Source of the DNA: an uncultured Lachnospiraceae bacterium
GTDB lineage: Bacteria; Bacillota; Clostridia; Lachnospirales; Lachnospiraceae
Direction: 5' to 3'
NCBI GenBank assembly: GCA_900544445.1
Contig: UQVK01000004.1
Span: 1-64,000 of the forward strand
DNA length: 64,000 nt
The translations under genes and the position numbers were made by a program. Below, piece after piece: positions 1 through 8,940 of the stretch. A model generated the notes under the pieces. It ran no database searches and was not told the origin of the DNA. It worked only from the letters and a program-made list of their open reading frames with translations. How positions within the stretch are numbered: the first letter of the stretch is position 1; each line of letters begins with the position of its first letter.

Positions 1-610
1 CTTCCTCTCCTGCTGCGGCATATCCCACATCCCGCAGCCGCAGGGCGCTCATCAGGCACACCGTTCCCAGTCCGATGTCCACCAGATAAGCCCTCCGATA
101 GCCCAGCGCCAGCGCGGCGCCCGCACAGAGCGTGGCAAGAGAAGAAAAAAAGGTATACAGCATCATATCCGTGGAGGCATACCCGTCGTATTCCGCCTCC
201 CGGCCTTCCGCCTTCAGTGTCTCGTAGGCCAGCGACTCCCGAGTCCCTGACGCGAAATTATAACCGAAGGCGGAAAATACCATGGCGGGAAGCACCCCGG
301 CCATGGAATCGGAGACCAGCATGAGCAGGGAAGAAACGAGCATCATGCACTGGCTGAGCACCATGGATTTCTTCCGCCCGAACACATCCGAGATCACTCC
401 GGACGGCACCTCAAACAGCAGGCTCGCCACATGGAACACGCTTTCCGCGAATCCAATCTCCACCAGGGAAAATCCCCTTGCCGCAAGCAGCGCCACCCAG
501 GAAGCGCCCGCGATCTGAAACGCTCCCAGAGAAGTGTTCAGGTAAAGAAGCCTGAGCTGCTTTCCGGCCTCAGACCATTTTCTTTTTATTTTCTGTGTGA
601 TTGTAAGCAT
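1..610 (-). CDS. MFS transporter, C-terminus outside window
   Basis: This is the N-terminal 203 codons of a major facilitator superfamily permease; the rest lies beyond base 1. The protein opens with a basic cytoplasmic segment and then alternates hydrophobic helices. The loop after helix 2 reads GVISDVFGRKKSM, a good match to MFS motif A (G-x3-D-x2-G-R-K/R). A second helix pair surrounds residues 85-180. The start is the ATG at 610, preceded by AAGGAG on the minus strand. Substrate cannot be told from the sequence; the closest look is of drug/sugar-type exporters with 12 helices. That Shine-Dalgarno lies in an inverted repeat (618-662), noted separately. Confidence 0.85.
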   Translation of the reverse strand, partial: MLTITQKIKRKWSEAGKQLRLLYLNTSLGAFQIAGASWVALLAARGFSLVEIGFAESVFHVASLLFEVPSGVISDVFGRKKSMVLSQCMMLVSSLLMLVSDSMAGVLPAMVFSAFGYNFASGTRESLAYETLKAEGREAEYDGYASTDMMLYTFFSSLATLCAGAALALGYRRAYLVDIGLGTVCLMSALRLRDVGYAAAGEE

Positions 611-617
611 AAAAAAA

Positions 618-662
618 ACTCCTTTTTCATTCCGTTTTATGAAACAAGACCTGAAAAGGAGA
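618..662 (-). promoter_or_regulatory. Inverted repeat covering the RBS of the MFS gene
   Basis: ACTCCTTTTTCA at 618-629 and TGAAAAGGAGA at 652-662 are complementary apart from one extra base. On the mRNA (minus strand) the downstream arm contains the AAGGAG ribosome binding site of the MFS gene, so the hairpin could hide it. Regulatory role is inferred. Confidence 0.4.
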
Positions 663-933
663 TACTGCGCATTTTTGCGTTTTTGCATTTGCGTATTTTT
701 ATTCCGTTTTCTGAAAATCCTGGCAAAACCGAAGCAGGCTGCCGCCGTTTTCACAGCTGTTCAGACCGAACCGGACCGCCGTCGTTTTTCCGGATTTTCC
801 TGAAAAAAGAGCGCACTATCCCCGTAAAAATGAAAAACACAGCCTTTTTCCAGTTTTACGTTTTCATTTTTCCAGAACATAGTGAAACTCTCCTGACTTT
901 TGTACCGGGGCCATTATAGCATGCCAGGGAAGG

Positions 934-956
934 GTATGCAAGCTCTGTTTGCATAC
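934..956. promoter_or_regulatory. Perfect palindrome, probable operator
   Basis: GTATGCAA (934-941) and TTGCATAC (949-956) form a perfect 8-base inverted repeat with a 7-base spacer. It lies about 55 bases upstream of a likely -10 for the SDR gene. The symmetric AT-rich half-sites look like a repressor site of the GntR/LacI kind. No cognate regulator is visible nearby. Confidence 0.45.
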
Positions 957-1068
957 AGATATCATTATCATCCACCCGCATAATATTTTTTCTCCGAAAC
1001 CGCCGTCAATGTGATAAAATAAAGCTGTAACACTTGTCATGGCTTTCATATGGACAGAAAGGAGCATT

Positions 1069-1842
1069 ATGAACAAAACTGTGAATTTCGATCTGACAGG
1101 CAAGGTTGCCATTGTTACAGGTGCTTCCAGGGGGCTTGGAATTGAGCTGGCCACTTCCCTGGCGGAGTACGGGGCTGATCTGGCGCTGATGGCCGGCAAT
1201 GAGGAAAAGATGAAAAAGGCTGCGGCAGATATTGTTGAAAAGACCGGCGTAAAGGTGATTACCGTAAAGGTGAATATTGCAGATGAAGAGAGCGTTCAGA
1301 AGGCGGTAGCCGCTGTTATGGATGAGTACGGACGGATTGATATTCTGGTAAATAATGCGGGCATCATCCGTTATGGACGTCCGGAAGAAATTTCTCATAA
1401 AGACTGGAGCGAATGTATCGACGTGGATGTTACCGGCACTTGGCTGATGAGTAAGGAAGTCGTAAACGCATCCATGATGGAAAAGGGCGGACGGATTGTC
1501 AACATCTGTTCTGTCAACAGCTTCAGCGCCTCTCCGGCGGCAGTCGTATACCATGTCGCAAAGGCGGCGGAGGCGGCGCTCACCAAATCCTGTGCCGCCG
1601 CATGGGCAGGACATGGCATCTACGTCAACGGCATTGCTCCCGGGAATATGCAGAATGGTGAAATGGCGCCTGATACCCCGCCGGCAATCCTTGAGAACAT
1701 CCGCAATAAAGTGCCTCAGAGAAGACTGGGACAATACGGGGATCTCTCCGGCGCTCTGCTGTTTCTGGCCTCCGACGCCAATACCTATACACAGGGAACG
1801 ATTATCGTCTGTGACGGCGGCCTGATCCTGGAAAGCTTCTGA
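1069..1842 (+). CDS. Short-chain dehydrogenase/reductase (gluconate 5-dehydrogenase-like)
   Basis: The 257-residue protein is a classical NAD(P)-dependent oxidoreductase. The cofactor loop TGASRGLG is at residues 17-24 and the structural NNAG at 95-98. The catalytic residues Ser148, Tyr161 and Lys165 (in YHVAK) are spaced as in the family. Length fits classical SDRs of about 250 residues. The overall resemblance is to gluconate 5-dehydrogenase/3-oxoacyl reductase-type enzymes acting on sugar acids or ketones, but substrate is not fixed by sequence. The start at 1069 has a GGAG upstream; an in-frame ATG at 1039 lacks one. The gene is monocistronic, followed by a strong hairpin terminator. Confidence 0.9.
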   Translation: MNKTVNFDLTGKVAIVTGASRGLGIELATSLAEYGADLALMAGNEEKMKKAAADIVEKTGVKVITVKVNIADEESVQKAVAAVMDEYGRIDILVNNAGIIRYGRPEEISHKDWSECIDVDVTGTWLMSKEVVNASMMEKGGRIVNICSVNSFSASPAAVVYHVAKAAEAALTKSCAAAWAGHGIYVNGIAPGNMQNGEMAPDTPPAILENIRNKVPQRRLGQYGDLSGALLFLASDANTYTQGTIIVCDGGLILESF

Positions 1843-1862
1843 TCCATCAGGTTAAGACAAAC

Positions 1863-1907
1863 GGGCAGCCCTTCTATTTTACGGAGGGCTGTCCGCGTCT
1901 GTTTTTT
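1863..1907 (+). terminator. Intrinsic terminator of the SDR gene
   Basis: GGGCAGCCCT pairs with AGGGCTGTCC (one G-U) around an 11-base loop and is followed within ten bases by six Ts. Confidence 0.75.
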
Positions 1908-1939
1908 CCACTGGTTCCGGCAAACCGTATTTTTCAATC

Positions 1940-4618
1940 TCACTCCACCCGCAGCCGCTCCACCACGGAATACTTCCGGGCGGCCCTGCAGCTGGCAACG
2001 GGGATTCCGATTCCCAGAAGCACGAAGGCGGGCAGGAACAGAAAGACGGGCCAGAGCGTCAAATGCCAGGTAAAAAACCAGATCAGGCTGCCGACTGCCC
2101 GGCCAAGAAAGGGGGCTGTTCCCACGATCAGCGCAAGGGCAAGCGCCAGCGCTCCGCAGGTATACAGGAGCCCCTCCAGGGCCAGCATGGTTTTCATCTG
2201 ACGCCCCGTCATGCCGATGGACTGGAGCACGGCCAGCTCCCTGCGCCTTGACGTAATCCCGGTGAGAATGGCGTTGAAGAAATTCAGCACGCCCACCAGA
2301 GCCACGATGAAGCTCAGCGCTCCGCCCAGAAGCAGGAACATGTTCCGAAAACCGTCAAATTCTGCCGCATAGATGGCCTTGCTTTCATAGTCCAGCCAGG
2401 GCGCCGTATTTTCCGTATAATCCTGCAGGAAGGCCTCCATGGAGGCCTCCGCCGCCTCATCCGTCATGTCGAAGGCGTAATACATCACGCTGTCGGTACC
2501 CGTATCCCGGATGAAGGTCTGCGCGTTCAGCACGAACTCATCATCTCCATAATAACGATAGCTGAGCGCCATCGGCACCGTCACCAGCGCCGCTACCGTG
2601 TACTCCACATCCCGGTATTTCACTGCGCGGCTGGAGTAAACGATATTTTCCGGCACATCCTCCCAGGAACCGTAAACCTCTCCGGTATCCGGATTATAGT
2701 ATTCATATTCCTCCACATACCGCAGGGTCACCGTATCCCCCAGCCTGGCCCAGTGGCTGTCCATGATGGGATCACCGTAATCATCGTCGCGGTATACGGC
2801 AGCGACATAATTTCCTCCCGGTTCATAGAGCAAAGACAGATCCCCCTCCAGCACGGTCAGATGATCCAGGGCGAAGGGCTCCATGCCATAAAGCTGGGCG
2901 TTGTCCGCAATCCTTCCATCCTCCGTTTTTTCCGACAGACTCACCAGACGATCCAGATTCTCCGGGGTACTCCACCAACCGTTTGCGGTCCGGAAGTATT
3001 CCTCGCTGACAAACTCCTGAACGGAGGAGGTTCTTCCATACACCCGTCCCCCGTCCGCGATTCCGCCCTGGGCCCAGGCTGCATCCACAGCCGTTTCGGG
3101 CAGGGCCATGTCCTCGTTGAAGGAGTCTCCCCCGGTTTGAAACTGGCCCGCATCCGCCAGAATAAAATCGCTCGCCGTAAAATTGGCAATATACTTATCC
3201 ATGTCAAAGCTGTTCACAAGAGTCACCGTCACGGCAAACAGCACCACCGCCAGAGACAGGGACAGAATGGTCACCACCGTTTTCCCCCGGCTGCGGCCCA
3301 GATTGGCCCGGGCCATGGAGAACAGGGAAACTCTTTTCCCGTTTCGGCCGCCGCCCTTTTTCTCTCCCCGCTGTTTCGGAGACGCGCCCTCCGTGTAGCG
3401 CACCGCCTCCACCGGGGAAACCCGTCCCGCCATCCGGCCGGGCCGGTAGCAGGAAATCAGCACGGTAAGCAGGGCGAAAATGCCCGAACCCACAAAGATC
3501 AGCGGGTTCAGGGAAACCAGAGACACCACGCCGTCCAGCTTCTCCACGATCACGGGAGTGAGGGCTCCGCCCAGCAGCCAGCCCAGGAAAAGTCCCAGCG
3601 GGATGCCGCACAGGGAAAGGGCCAGTGCCTGAAAGCGCACAATCCGCCGCAGCTGTCCCGGCGTGGTTCCGATGGTTTTTAACAGGCCGTAAAACCGGAT
3701 GTCTCCCGCCGCCGATATCTGGAACACGTTATAAATGATCAGATAGCCCGTCAGCAGAATCAGGAGAAGGATTCCCACAACGAGCAGGAGGGTCGTCGGG
3801 TCCGTCCGGCTGGAAAACTGCGCTCCGGTATAGCCCCAGTTGACGCCAATATTGACGTAAGTATCCGGATTGGAAGCATCCTCTGTCTGATATCCTGCGT
3901 TTTCCAAAATCTGTTCCAGATCGGATTCGATGGACCGGGCGCCGTTTTCCAGCATCACATCCAGATTCCAGCTTCCCGTCATCTGATCCGATCCCGGCGG
4001 CGTCACGTCCGTCTCCTGCAGAATCTCATCCAGGCGGCTTTCCGGGATCAGGATATGATTGGCCACGATCGCCGTATCATACTCCCACCAGCCGCACAGG
4101 ACAAAGGACTGTGTGGTCTCATGTCCGTCCACCTCAAAGGTCACAGTAAATTCCGTCCCAGGCTCCGGCTCCACGCCGAGAAGCTCCAGCACATGGGTAT
4201 CCGTCGCCGCCTCGTTCGTTCCTTCCTCCGGCAGCCGTCCCTCCACCGGATCGCAGTACATCCAGTGCGCTTCCTTCGCGTCAGAATAGCTGATTTCCAC
4301 ATGGGACTTGTTGAACGGCACCTCCGTGGGCATGCCCAGAAAACGCCGCACCCCCCATTCCCGGATCAGCGGATCCTCTTTCAGCTCCTCGAACTGCTCT
4401 TCGGTCAGATATTTGAAGCCTCCATGGGAAAATCCTCCCGCCTGCCGGAAGTTCGACTGCTGGAAGCCCTCGTTGATGGACATGGCGATGGTGAACAACG
4501 ATGTGAACAGCATCGCCGTAAGGGCGATCGCCAGAATCGCCACCAGGTTTCTCGTCCGTCCGGCCAGAAGCGTGCGCATCCCCAGACGGCGTATACATTT
4601 TCGGTTCGCTACTTTCAT
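1940..4618 (-). CDS. FtsX/MacB-type ABC transporter permease
   Basis: This 892-residue membrane protein has the duplicated FtsX layout: one helix near residue 30, a large extracellular domain, three helices (about 265-390), a linker, a fifth helix (near 440), a second large extracellular domain, and three C-terminal helices. Proteins of this design partner a LolD-type ATPase and work mechanically on substrates in the membrane or wall, often exporting or removing antimicrobial peptides in Firmicutes. The start at 4618 has GGAGG five bases upstream; the in-frame ATG at 4630 overlaps that site. It follows the ATPase gene by 48 bases. The upstream regulator and kinase suggest stress-induced expression. 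Substrate unknown. Confidence 0.88.
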   Translation of the reverse strand: MKVANRKCIRRLGMRTLLAGRTRNLVAILAIALTAMLFTSLFTIAMSINEGFQQSNFRQAGGFSHGGFKYLTEEQFEELKEDPLIREWGVRRFLGMPTEVPFNKSHVEISYSDAKEAHWMYCDPVEGRLPEEGTNEAATDTHVLELLGVEPEPGTEFTVTFEVDGHETTQSFVLCGWWEYDTAIVANHILIPESRLDEILQETDVTPPGSDQMTGSWNLDVMLENGARSIESDLEQILENAGYQTEDASNPDTYVNIGVNWGYTGAQFSSRTDPTTLLLVVGILLLILLTGYLIIYNVFQISAAGDIRFYGLLKTIGTTPGQLRRIVRFQALALSLCGIPLGLFLGWLLGGALTPVIVEKLDGVVSLVSLNPLIFVGSGIFALLTVLISCYRPGRMAGRVSPVEAVRYTEGASPKQRGEKKGGGRNGKRVSLFSMARANLGRSRGKTVVTILSLSLAVVLFAVTVTLVNSFDMDKYIANFTASDFILADAGQFQTGGDSFNEDMALPETAVDAAWAQGGIADGGRVYGRTSSVQEFVSEEYFRTANGWWSTPENLDRLVSLSEKTEDGRIADNAQLYGMEPFALDHLTVLEGDLSLLYEPGGNYVAAVYRDDDYGDPIMDSHWARLGDTVTLRYVEEYEYYNPDTGEVYGSWEDVPENIVYSSRAVKYRDVEYTVAALVTVPMALSYRYYGDDEFVLNAQTFIRDTGTDSVMYYAFDMTDEAAEASMEAFLQDYTENTAPWLDYESKAIYAAEFDGFRNMFLLLGGALSFIVALVGVLNFFNAILTGITSRRRELAVLQSIGMTGRQMKTMLALEGLLYTCGALALALALIVGTAPFLGRAVGSLIWFFTWHLTLWPVFLFLPAFVLLGIGIPVASCRAARKYSVVERLRVE

Positions 4619-4666
4619 ACCTGCCTCCATTCCCGAATCCGGAAATTTTCTCCGTTTTTGCCCGGA

Positions 4667-5338
4667 TTATTTTCCGCTCACAATCCGCCCGTCCTCAATG
4701 CGGACGATCCGGTCCGCCATCTGCGCGATTTCCTCATTATGGGTAATCATCACCATGGTCTGGGAAAATTTCTGTCCGGCCACCTTCATCAGTCCCAGCA
4801 CATCCTGACTGGTTCGGGAGTCCAGATTTCCGGTGGGCTCGTCCGCCAGAAGGATGGCGGGCTTTGCCGCCAGCGCCCGCGCGATCGCCACGCGCTGCTG
4901 CTGGCCTCCTGACAGCTGATTTGGCCGGCTGTTCCGTTTTTTCTCAAGCCCCAGGACAGCGATGACCTCCTGCAGGTAGTCCTGATCCGGCCTCCGTCCG
5001 TCCAGCTCCACGGGCAGAACAATATTTTCATAAACGCTGAGCACCGGAACCAGATTGTAGGACTGGAACACAAACCCGATCTTCCGCCGCCGGAAAATGG
5101 TCAGCGCTTCATCCTTCAGGGAAAAAATATCCTTCCCGTCCACCGTCACTCTGCCCGAGGTTGGCCGGTCCAGCCCGCCCAGCATATGCAGCAGGGTGGA
5201 TTTTCCCGATCCGGAGGTGCCCACAATCGCCACGAATTCTCCATTTTCCACCGCCAGATCCACGCCGTCCAGCGCCCGCACCTGGGTATCGCCGGAACCG
5301 TAATATTTTTTCAGGTTTTCCGTCTGTAAGATTGCCAT
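4667..5338 (-). CDS. ABC transporter ATP-binding protein (LolD/MacB type)
   Basis: The 223-residue protein is a complete nucleotide-binding domain. Walker A is GTSGSGKST (residues 40-48), the Q-loop is near Gln92, the signature is LSGGQ (142-146), Walker B is [12 protein letters not shown] (162-173), and the switch histidine is His200. The DEPTGNLD form is typical of ATPases that energise FtsX-like permeases, which is the next gene downstream. A promoter with three TGTCA/TGACA half-sites lies about 75 bases upstream, so the pair can be transcribed apart from the kinase genes. A GC hairpin (5353-5367) precedes the ribosome binding site. Confidence 0.95.
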   Translation of the reverse strand: MAILQTENLKKYYGSGDTQVRALDGVDLAVENGEFVAIVGTSGSGKSTLLHMLGGLDRPTSGRVTVDGKDIFSLKDEALTIFRRRKIGFVFQSYNLVPVLSVYENIVLPVELDGRRPDQDYLQEVIAVLGLEKKRNSRPNQLSGGQQQRVAIARALAAKPAILLADEPTGNLDSRTSQDVLGLMKVAGQKFSQTMVMITHNEEIAQMADRIVRIEDGRIVSGK

Positions 5339-5375
5339 GTTTCCGCCTTTCCGCCGCCGCAGGCGGCATTTTCAT

Positions 5376-5409
5376 AAAAAAAAGCCCGCAGTGCCTTTTC
5401 ACACTACAG
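5376..5409 (-). terminator. Hairpin plus T-run between kinase gene and ABC genes
   Basis: On the minus strand CTGTAGTG (5409-5402) pairs with CACTGCGG (5393-5386), allowing G-U pairs, and is followed by eight Ts after three bases. It can end transcripts of the regulator/kinase genes. Because it also lies at the very 5' end of transcripts from the 5415-5442 promoter, it may instead stabilise or attenuate that mRNA. Confidence 0.55.
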
Positions 5410-5414
5410 ACTTT

Positions 5415-5442
5415 ATCATAGAAATCTTTCCCGGTACTGTCA
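5415..5442 (-). promoter_or_regulatory. Promoter of the ABC transporter pair
   Basis: On the minus strand a -35 TGACAG (5442-5437) and -10 TATGAT (5420-5415) are separated by 16 bases. Confidence 0.6.
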
Positions 5443-5462
5443 GAAATGTGACAGAGTTGTCA
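5438..5462. promoter_or_regulatory. Three alternating TGTCA/TGACA half-sites
   Basis: TGTCA at 5438-5442, TGACA at 5449-5453 and TGTCA at 5458-5462 form two overlapping inverted repeats across the -35 box of the ABC promoter. This is the expected place and form of a binding site for the response regulator encoded just upstream (6414-7172). That link is inferred. Confidence 0.5.
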
Positions 5463-5508
5463 TTTTTCGTACCAAACATTGTGCGCAGAAGATGTACGGT
5501 CTTATCTC

Positions 5509-6417
5509 TTACCGCGGAAGATACAGCGAAAAGGTGCTGCCGTTTCCCGGTTCGCTTTTCACCTTCACATATCCGCCCTGGCCGGAAGCGATCCGGCGGG
5601 TCAGATACAGGCCGATTCCCACGCCTTCCGCCTGCCAGGCGGAGGGGGAACGGTAAAAACGGCCGAAAATTTTCGCCTGCTCTTCCTCCGGAATGCCTGG
5701 CCCGGTATCCGTCACCTGAATGGCGGAAAACATTTCATATTCTCTCACCTCCACGGTCACGCTGCCGCCGCAGGGTGTGTACTTCACCGCATTGTCCAGC
5801 AGGTTGCAGAGAGCCTCTTCCGTCCATTTGGGATCAAAAACTCCGCTTCCCCGCGTATTTTTCACCGCAAGGGAAATGTCCTTTTCAGAAGCCTTTGGTT
5901 CGTACTGGGAAACGGCGCGCTCCACCACCGGACTGATCTTCCCCGGCTTCGGATGAAGGGTCAGAAGCCCGGTTTCCAGGCGGGAGGTTTTGACCAGTGC
6001 CTCGATCAGGCTCTGCAGCTTTTCCGCCTGGGTCCGGATGGCCCTGACGCACTCTCCCGCCTGCGGTGCGAGCGGCTGTTCCTCCAGCAGTCCGGCGTAA
6101 AGCAGCAGATTGGCAACCGGAGTCCTGGTCTGATGGGAGATGTCGGAGATCAGGGTGCTGATCTGCTCCTCCCGTTTCTTCCGTTTTTCCGCAGATACCG
6201 AACCGGCGGCCAGATACTGATGCAGCTGGTTTTCCAGCGCGGACAGACGGCTTTCATCAAAGGTTCCCTCTGCAAAGCTTCCGTTCAACGCCGCCTCCAG
6301 CATCTCCTCCATCCGCCTGTATGTCCGCGCCATCCGCAGACGGCTCCAGAGGGCGATCCCGATCCCTGTCAGGATGCCCGCTCCCGCAACCAGATATCCA
6401 ATCATATCTATCCTCAT
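5509..6417 (-). CDS. Sensor histidine kinase with minimal input region
   Basis: The 302-residue protein has one hydrophobic segment (residues 7-24) and no recognisable extracellular sensor. The dimerisation/phosphoacceptor helix contains SDISHQTRTP with His95. The ATP-binding domain follows: N-box LCNLLDNAVKYTP, G1 VTDTGPGIP and G2 GVGIGLYL. The start codon overlaps the stop of the response regulator (ATGA), so the two are translationally coupled. With so little outside the membrane, the kinase probably senses inside the membrane or through a partner; the ABC permease downstream is a candidate, by analogy with BceS/BceAB systems. Confidence 0.92.
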   Translation of the reverse strand: MRIDMIGYLVAGAGILTGIGIALWSRLRMARTYRRMEEMLEAALNGSFAEGTFDESRLSALENQLHQYLAAGSVSAEKRKKREEQISTLISDISHQTRTPVANLLLYAGLLEEQPLAPQAGECVRAIRTQAEKLQSLIEALVKTSRLETGLLTLHPKPGKISPVVERAVSQYEPKASEKDISLAVKNTRGSGVFDPKWTEEALCNLLDNAVKYTPCGGSVTVEVREYEMFSAIQVTDTGPGIPEEEQAKIFGRFYRSPSAWQAEGVGIGLYLTRRIASGQGGYVKVKSEPGNGSTFSLYLPR

Positions 6418-7172
6418 TCCAGACCGTCCGGCCTCCGGCTCCCACCCGCCTGCCTCTCATCTGCGGCCGCACGCACTCCGCTTCCGGCTGTCTCATCGGC
6501 CGTCCATGTATAGCCGATGCCGTATACCGTCCGCAGGTACTGCGGTTTTGCAGGTTCCGCTTCCAGCTTGGCCCGAAGCCGCTTCACGGTAACCGACAGC
6601 GCATTTTCCTCCACATATTCCGCCCCGTCCGTCCAGACCCGGTCCACCAGAACGGAACGGCTCACGGTATGGCCCCGGTTTTCCACCAGGACACGCAGCA
6701 GCTTCTGCTCGGTTTTGGACAGCTCCACCGCCCTGCCGTCCCTGTAAAACTCCATCCGGTCAAAATCAAACCGGAAGGGCCCCGTGGTCAGCACCGCCGC
6801 TGACACAGCCTTGCCGCGCCTGAGCTGAACGGCCACCCGCGCCCGGAGTACCGACAGGGAAAATGGCTTGGTGATGTAATCATCCGCTCCGGCCTCCAGC
6901 CCGGTGACCTCATCCAGCTCCAGATCGTTAGCCGTAAGCAAAATCGCCGGCACCTCCGGATGGATGCTTTTCTGTTCCCGCAGAAGCTCCAGCCCGCTGC
7001 CGTCCGGCAGGTTGATATCCAGAATCAGCAGGCTGAAGACCTCCTGCGCCAGCTCCCTTCGGGCCTCCTCCAGTGTATGACAGAGAACAACAGCCGTCTG
7101 CGGGGTCTGCAGCGCCATCCCGATTCCCGCCCCAAGCGCGGCATCATCCTCCAGCAGCAGGATTTTTTCCAT
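6414..7172 (-). CDS. OmpR-family response regulator
   Basis: The 252-residue protein has a receiver domain with acidic Glu8/Asp9/Asp10, phosphoacceptor Asp52 (in LLILDINLPDGSG) and Lys102 (in TKPF), followed by a winged-helix DNA-binding domain ending near YGIGYTW. The tail of about 27 residues after that domain (rich in Ala, Gly, Arg) is longer than usual. The start at 7172 has GGAGG upstream; a further in-frame ATG at 7184 overlaps that site. It is the first gene of regulator-kinase-ABC ATPase-permease and starts 45 bases after the GH13 gene stops, so read-through from the glucosidase genes is possible. Confidence 0.93.
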   Translation of the reverse strand: MEKILLLEDDAALGAGIGMALQTPQTAVVLCHTLEEARRELAQEVFSLLILDINLPDGSGLELLREQKSIHPEVPAILLTANDLELDEVTGLEAGADDYITKPFSLSVLRARVAVQLRRGKAVSAAVLTTGPFRFDFDRMEFYRDGRAVELSKTEQKLLRVLVENRGHTVSRSVLVDRVWTDGAEYVEENALSVTVKRLRAKLEAEPAKPQYLRTVYGIGYTWTADETAGSGVRAAADERQAGGSRRPDGLE

Positions 7173-7217
7173 TGTTACCTCCATGCCGAAGCGCTCCTCT
7201 TCTCAGGCTTCCGCCTT

Positions 7218-8858
7218 TCAGACCGTCTTCTTCAGATACATCCTCGCCTCATAGGGACGCAGCTTCGTCTCATCCACATCCTTATAATTGCTGATCAGAA
7301 GCTCTCCCAGACCGCTTTCCCTGATCTTCTCTCCGCTTTTTTCGGAAAGCGCCGCTTCGCCGTCATGGAAATTGCACAGCACCGTCAGCGTTTCCTCCGG
7401 CGTGGTCCGGGTATAGGCGAAAATGTCCGGATCATCCGCATACAGCAGTTCAAACGCGCCGTCCACGAAAACGTCGTATTCCTTTCTCAGCTCCACCAGC
7501 CTGCGGTAGAAGCTGAATACCGAATCCGGATCATTTACCTGAGAAGCCGCATTGATCTGCTTATAATTGGGATTCACCTTCAGCCAGGGCGTACCCGTGG
7601 TAAAGCCCGCGTTTTCGCTGTCATCCCACTGCATGGGCGTGCGAGCGTTGTCCCGGCTCTTCGCCCTGAGCGACGCCATGATATCCGCCTCTCTATATCC
7701 GGCCTCCAGGCGTTCTTTATGCATATTCAGGGATTCGATGTCCCGGTAATCCGCGATATCTTCCATTCCCGCGTTGGTCATGCCGAGCTCCTCTCCCTGA
7801 TAAATATAGGGAGTTCCCTGCAGGCCATGAAGCAGGGCGGCCAGCATTTTGGCGGATTCCACCCGGTATTTTCCATCGTTACCCCAGCGGGAGACGATGC
7901 GGGGCAGGTCATGATTGTTCCAGAACAGACTGTTCCATCCGCAGCCGTAGAGGGCCTTCTGCCATTTCGCCAGCACCTCCTTGAGCTTCCTGAAATCCAG
8001 CGGAGCCAGATCCCATTTTTCTTTCCCCGGAATCTGATCCAGACCGATGTGCTCAAACTGGAACACCATGGAAAACTCGCTTCCGTCCGGATTGCTGTAA
8101 AGCTTCGCGTTTTCCGTGTTCGCGCCCCAGGCCTCGCCCACGGTGATCAGATCCCCCTTCTGGAACGTTTCTCTGGAGAGCTCCTGGATAAATTCATGCA
8201 GCCTCGGCCCGTTGTTAGTGATTTTCAGGTCCGGCTCCTTGGCGATCTGGTCGATCACGTCCAGGCGGAAGCCGCCCACACCCTTGTCCATCCACCACAG
8301 GATCATGTCATAGATTTCCCGGCGCAGCTTCGGATTCTCCCAGTTTAAATCCGGCTGCTTCACGGAGAACTGGTGAAAATAATACTGGCCAAGCTCCGGC
8401 ACCCACTCCCAGGCCGGACCGCCGAAGCAGGCGCGCATGTCGTTGGGATACTCTCCCTCCACGCCGTCCCGCCATACATAATAATCATGATAGGGGTTGT
8501 CCTTACTCTTTTTCGCCTCAAGGAACCAGGGATGCTCATCCGAGGAATGGTTCAGCACCAGATCCAGAATGATCCGGATGCCGTGCTTCTTTCCTTCCGC
8601 GATCAGCTCCTCCATATCGGACAGGGTTCCAAAGAGGGGATCGATGTCCCGATAGTCCGAAATATCATAGCCGTTGTCGTCCTGCGGCGAACGGCAAACC
8701 GGGGAAAGCCAGATGGCGTCGATTCCCAGCTTCTCCAGATAGTCCAGCTTTCCGATGATTCCCTTCAGGTCTCCCATTCCGCTTCCCGTACTGTCACAGA
8801 AGCTGCGGGGATAAATCTGATAAACGACGGCGTTCTGCCACCACTTTTTCTGTCTCAT
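7218..8858 (-). CDS. GH13 alpha-glucosidase (oligo-1,6-glucosidase type)
   Basis: The 546-residue cytoplasmic enzyme has the complete GH13 signature set: region I DLVLNHSS, region II GGFRLD with nucleophile Asp200, region III TVGEAW with acid/base Glu242, and region IV NNHD with Asp317. The QPDLNWENP stretch and overall length are typical of oligo-1,6-glucosidase/trehalose-6-phosphate hydrolase/alpha-glucosidase enzymes that hydrolyse short alpha-glucosides. It lacks a signal peptide. The start at 8858 is supported by GAGG; the ATG at 8882 lies within a perfect GCGGCC-ATAT-GGCCGC palindrome. A second GH13 gene lies directly upstream in the same direction, so the two are likely paralogues. Exact bond specificity cannot be read. 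Confidence 0.93.
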   Translation of the reverse strand: MRQKKWWQNAVVYQIYPRSFCDSTGSGMGDLKGIIGKLDYLEKLGIDAIWLSPVCRSPQDDNGYDISDYRDIDPLFGTLSDMEELIAEGKKHGIRIILDLVLNHSSDEHPWFLEAKKSKDNPYHDYYVWRDGVEGEYPNDMRACFGGPAWEWVPELGQYYFHQFSVKQPDLNWENPKLRREIYDMILWWMDKGVGGFRLDVIDQIAKEPDLKITNNGPRLHEFIQELSRETFQKGDLITVGEAWGANTENAKLYSNPDGSEFSMVFQFEHIGLDQIPGKEKWDLAPLDFRKLKEVLAKWQKALYGCGWNSLFWNNHDLPRIVSRWGNDGKYRVESAKMLAALLHGLQGTPYIYQGEELGMTNAGMEDIADYRDIESLNMHKERLEAGYREADIMASLRAKSRDNARTPMQWDDSENAGFTTGTPWLKVNPNYKQINAASQVNDPDSVFSFYRRLVELRKEYDVFVDGAFELLYADDPDIFAYTRTTPEETLTVLCNFHDGEAALSEKSGEKIRESGLGELLISNYKDVDETKLRPYEARMYLKKTV

Positions 8859-8940
8859 ATCTGCCTCTTTTCCTGCGGCCATATGGCCGCATACGATTTT
8901 ACCGAGGGAACGGACCGTCTCCGTTTCTCCCCATTCTTCC

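Larger units (their letters stand above)
611..1068. other. Divergent intergenic region, MFS / SDR
   Basis: This 458-base stretch separates two divergent genes and holds no convincing gene. It carries the leader hairpin of the MFS gene (618-662), a perfect 8-base inverted repeat at 934-956 and a possible -10 (TAAAAT, 1015-1020) for the SDR gene. Short open frames here are antisense or out-of-frame noise. Confidence 0.6.

Noticed and set aside
431..919. Plus-strand frame across the MFS gene and its leader
   Set aside because: It is antisense to the transporter and reads through non-coding DNA.
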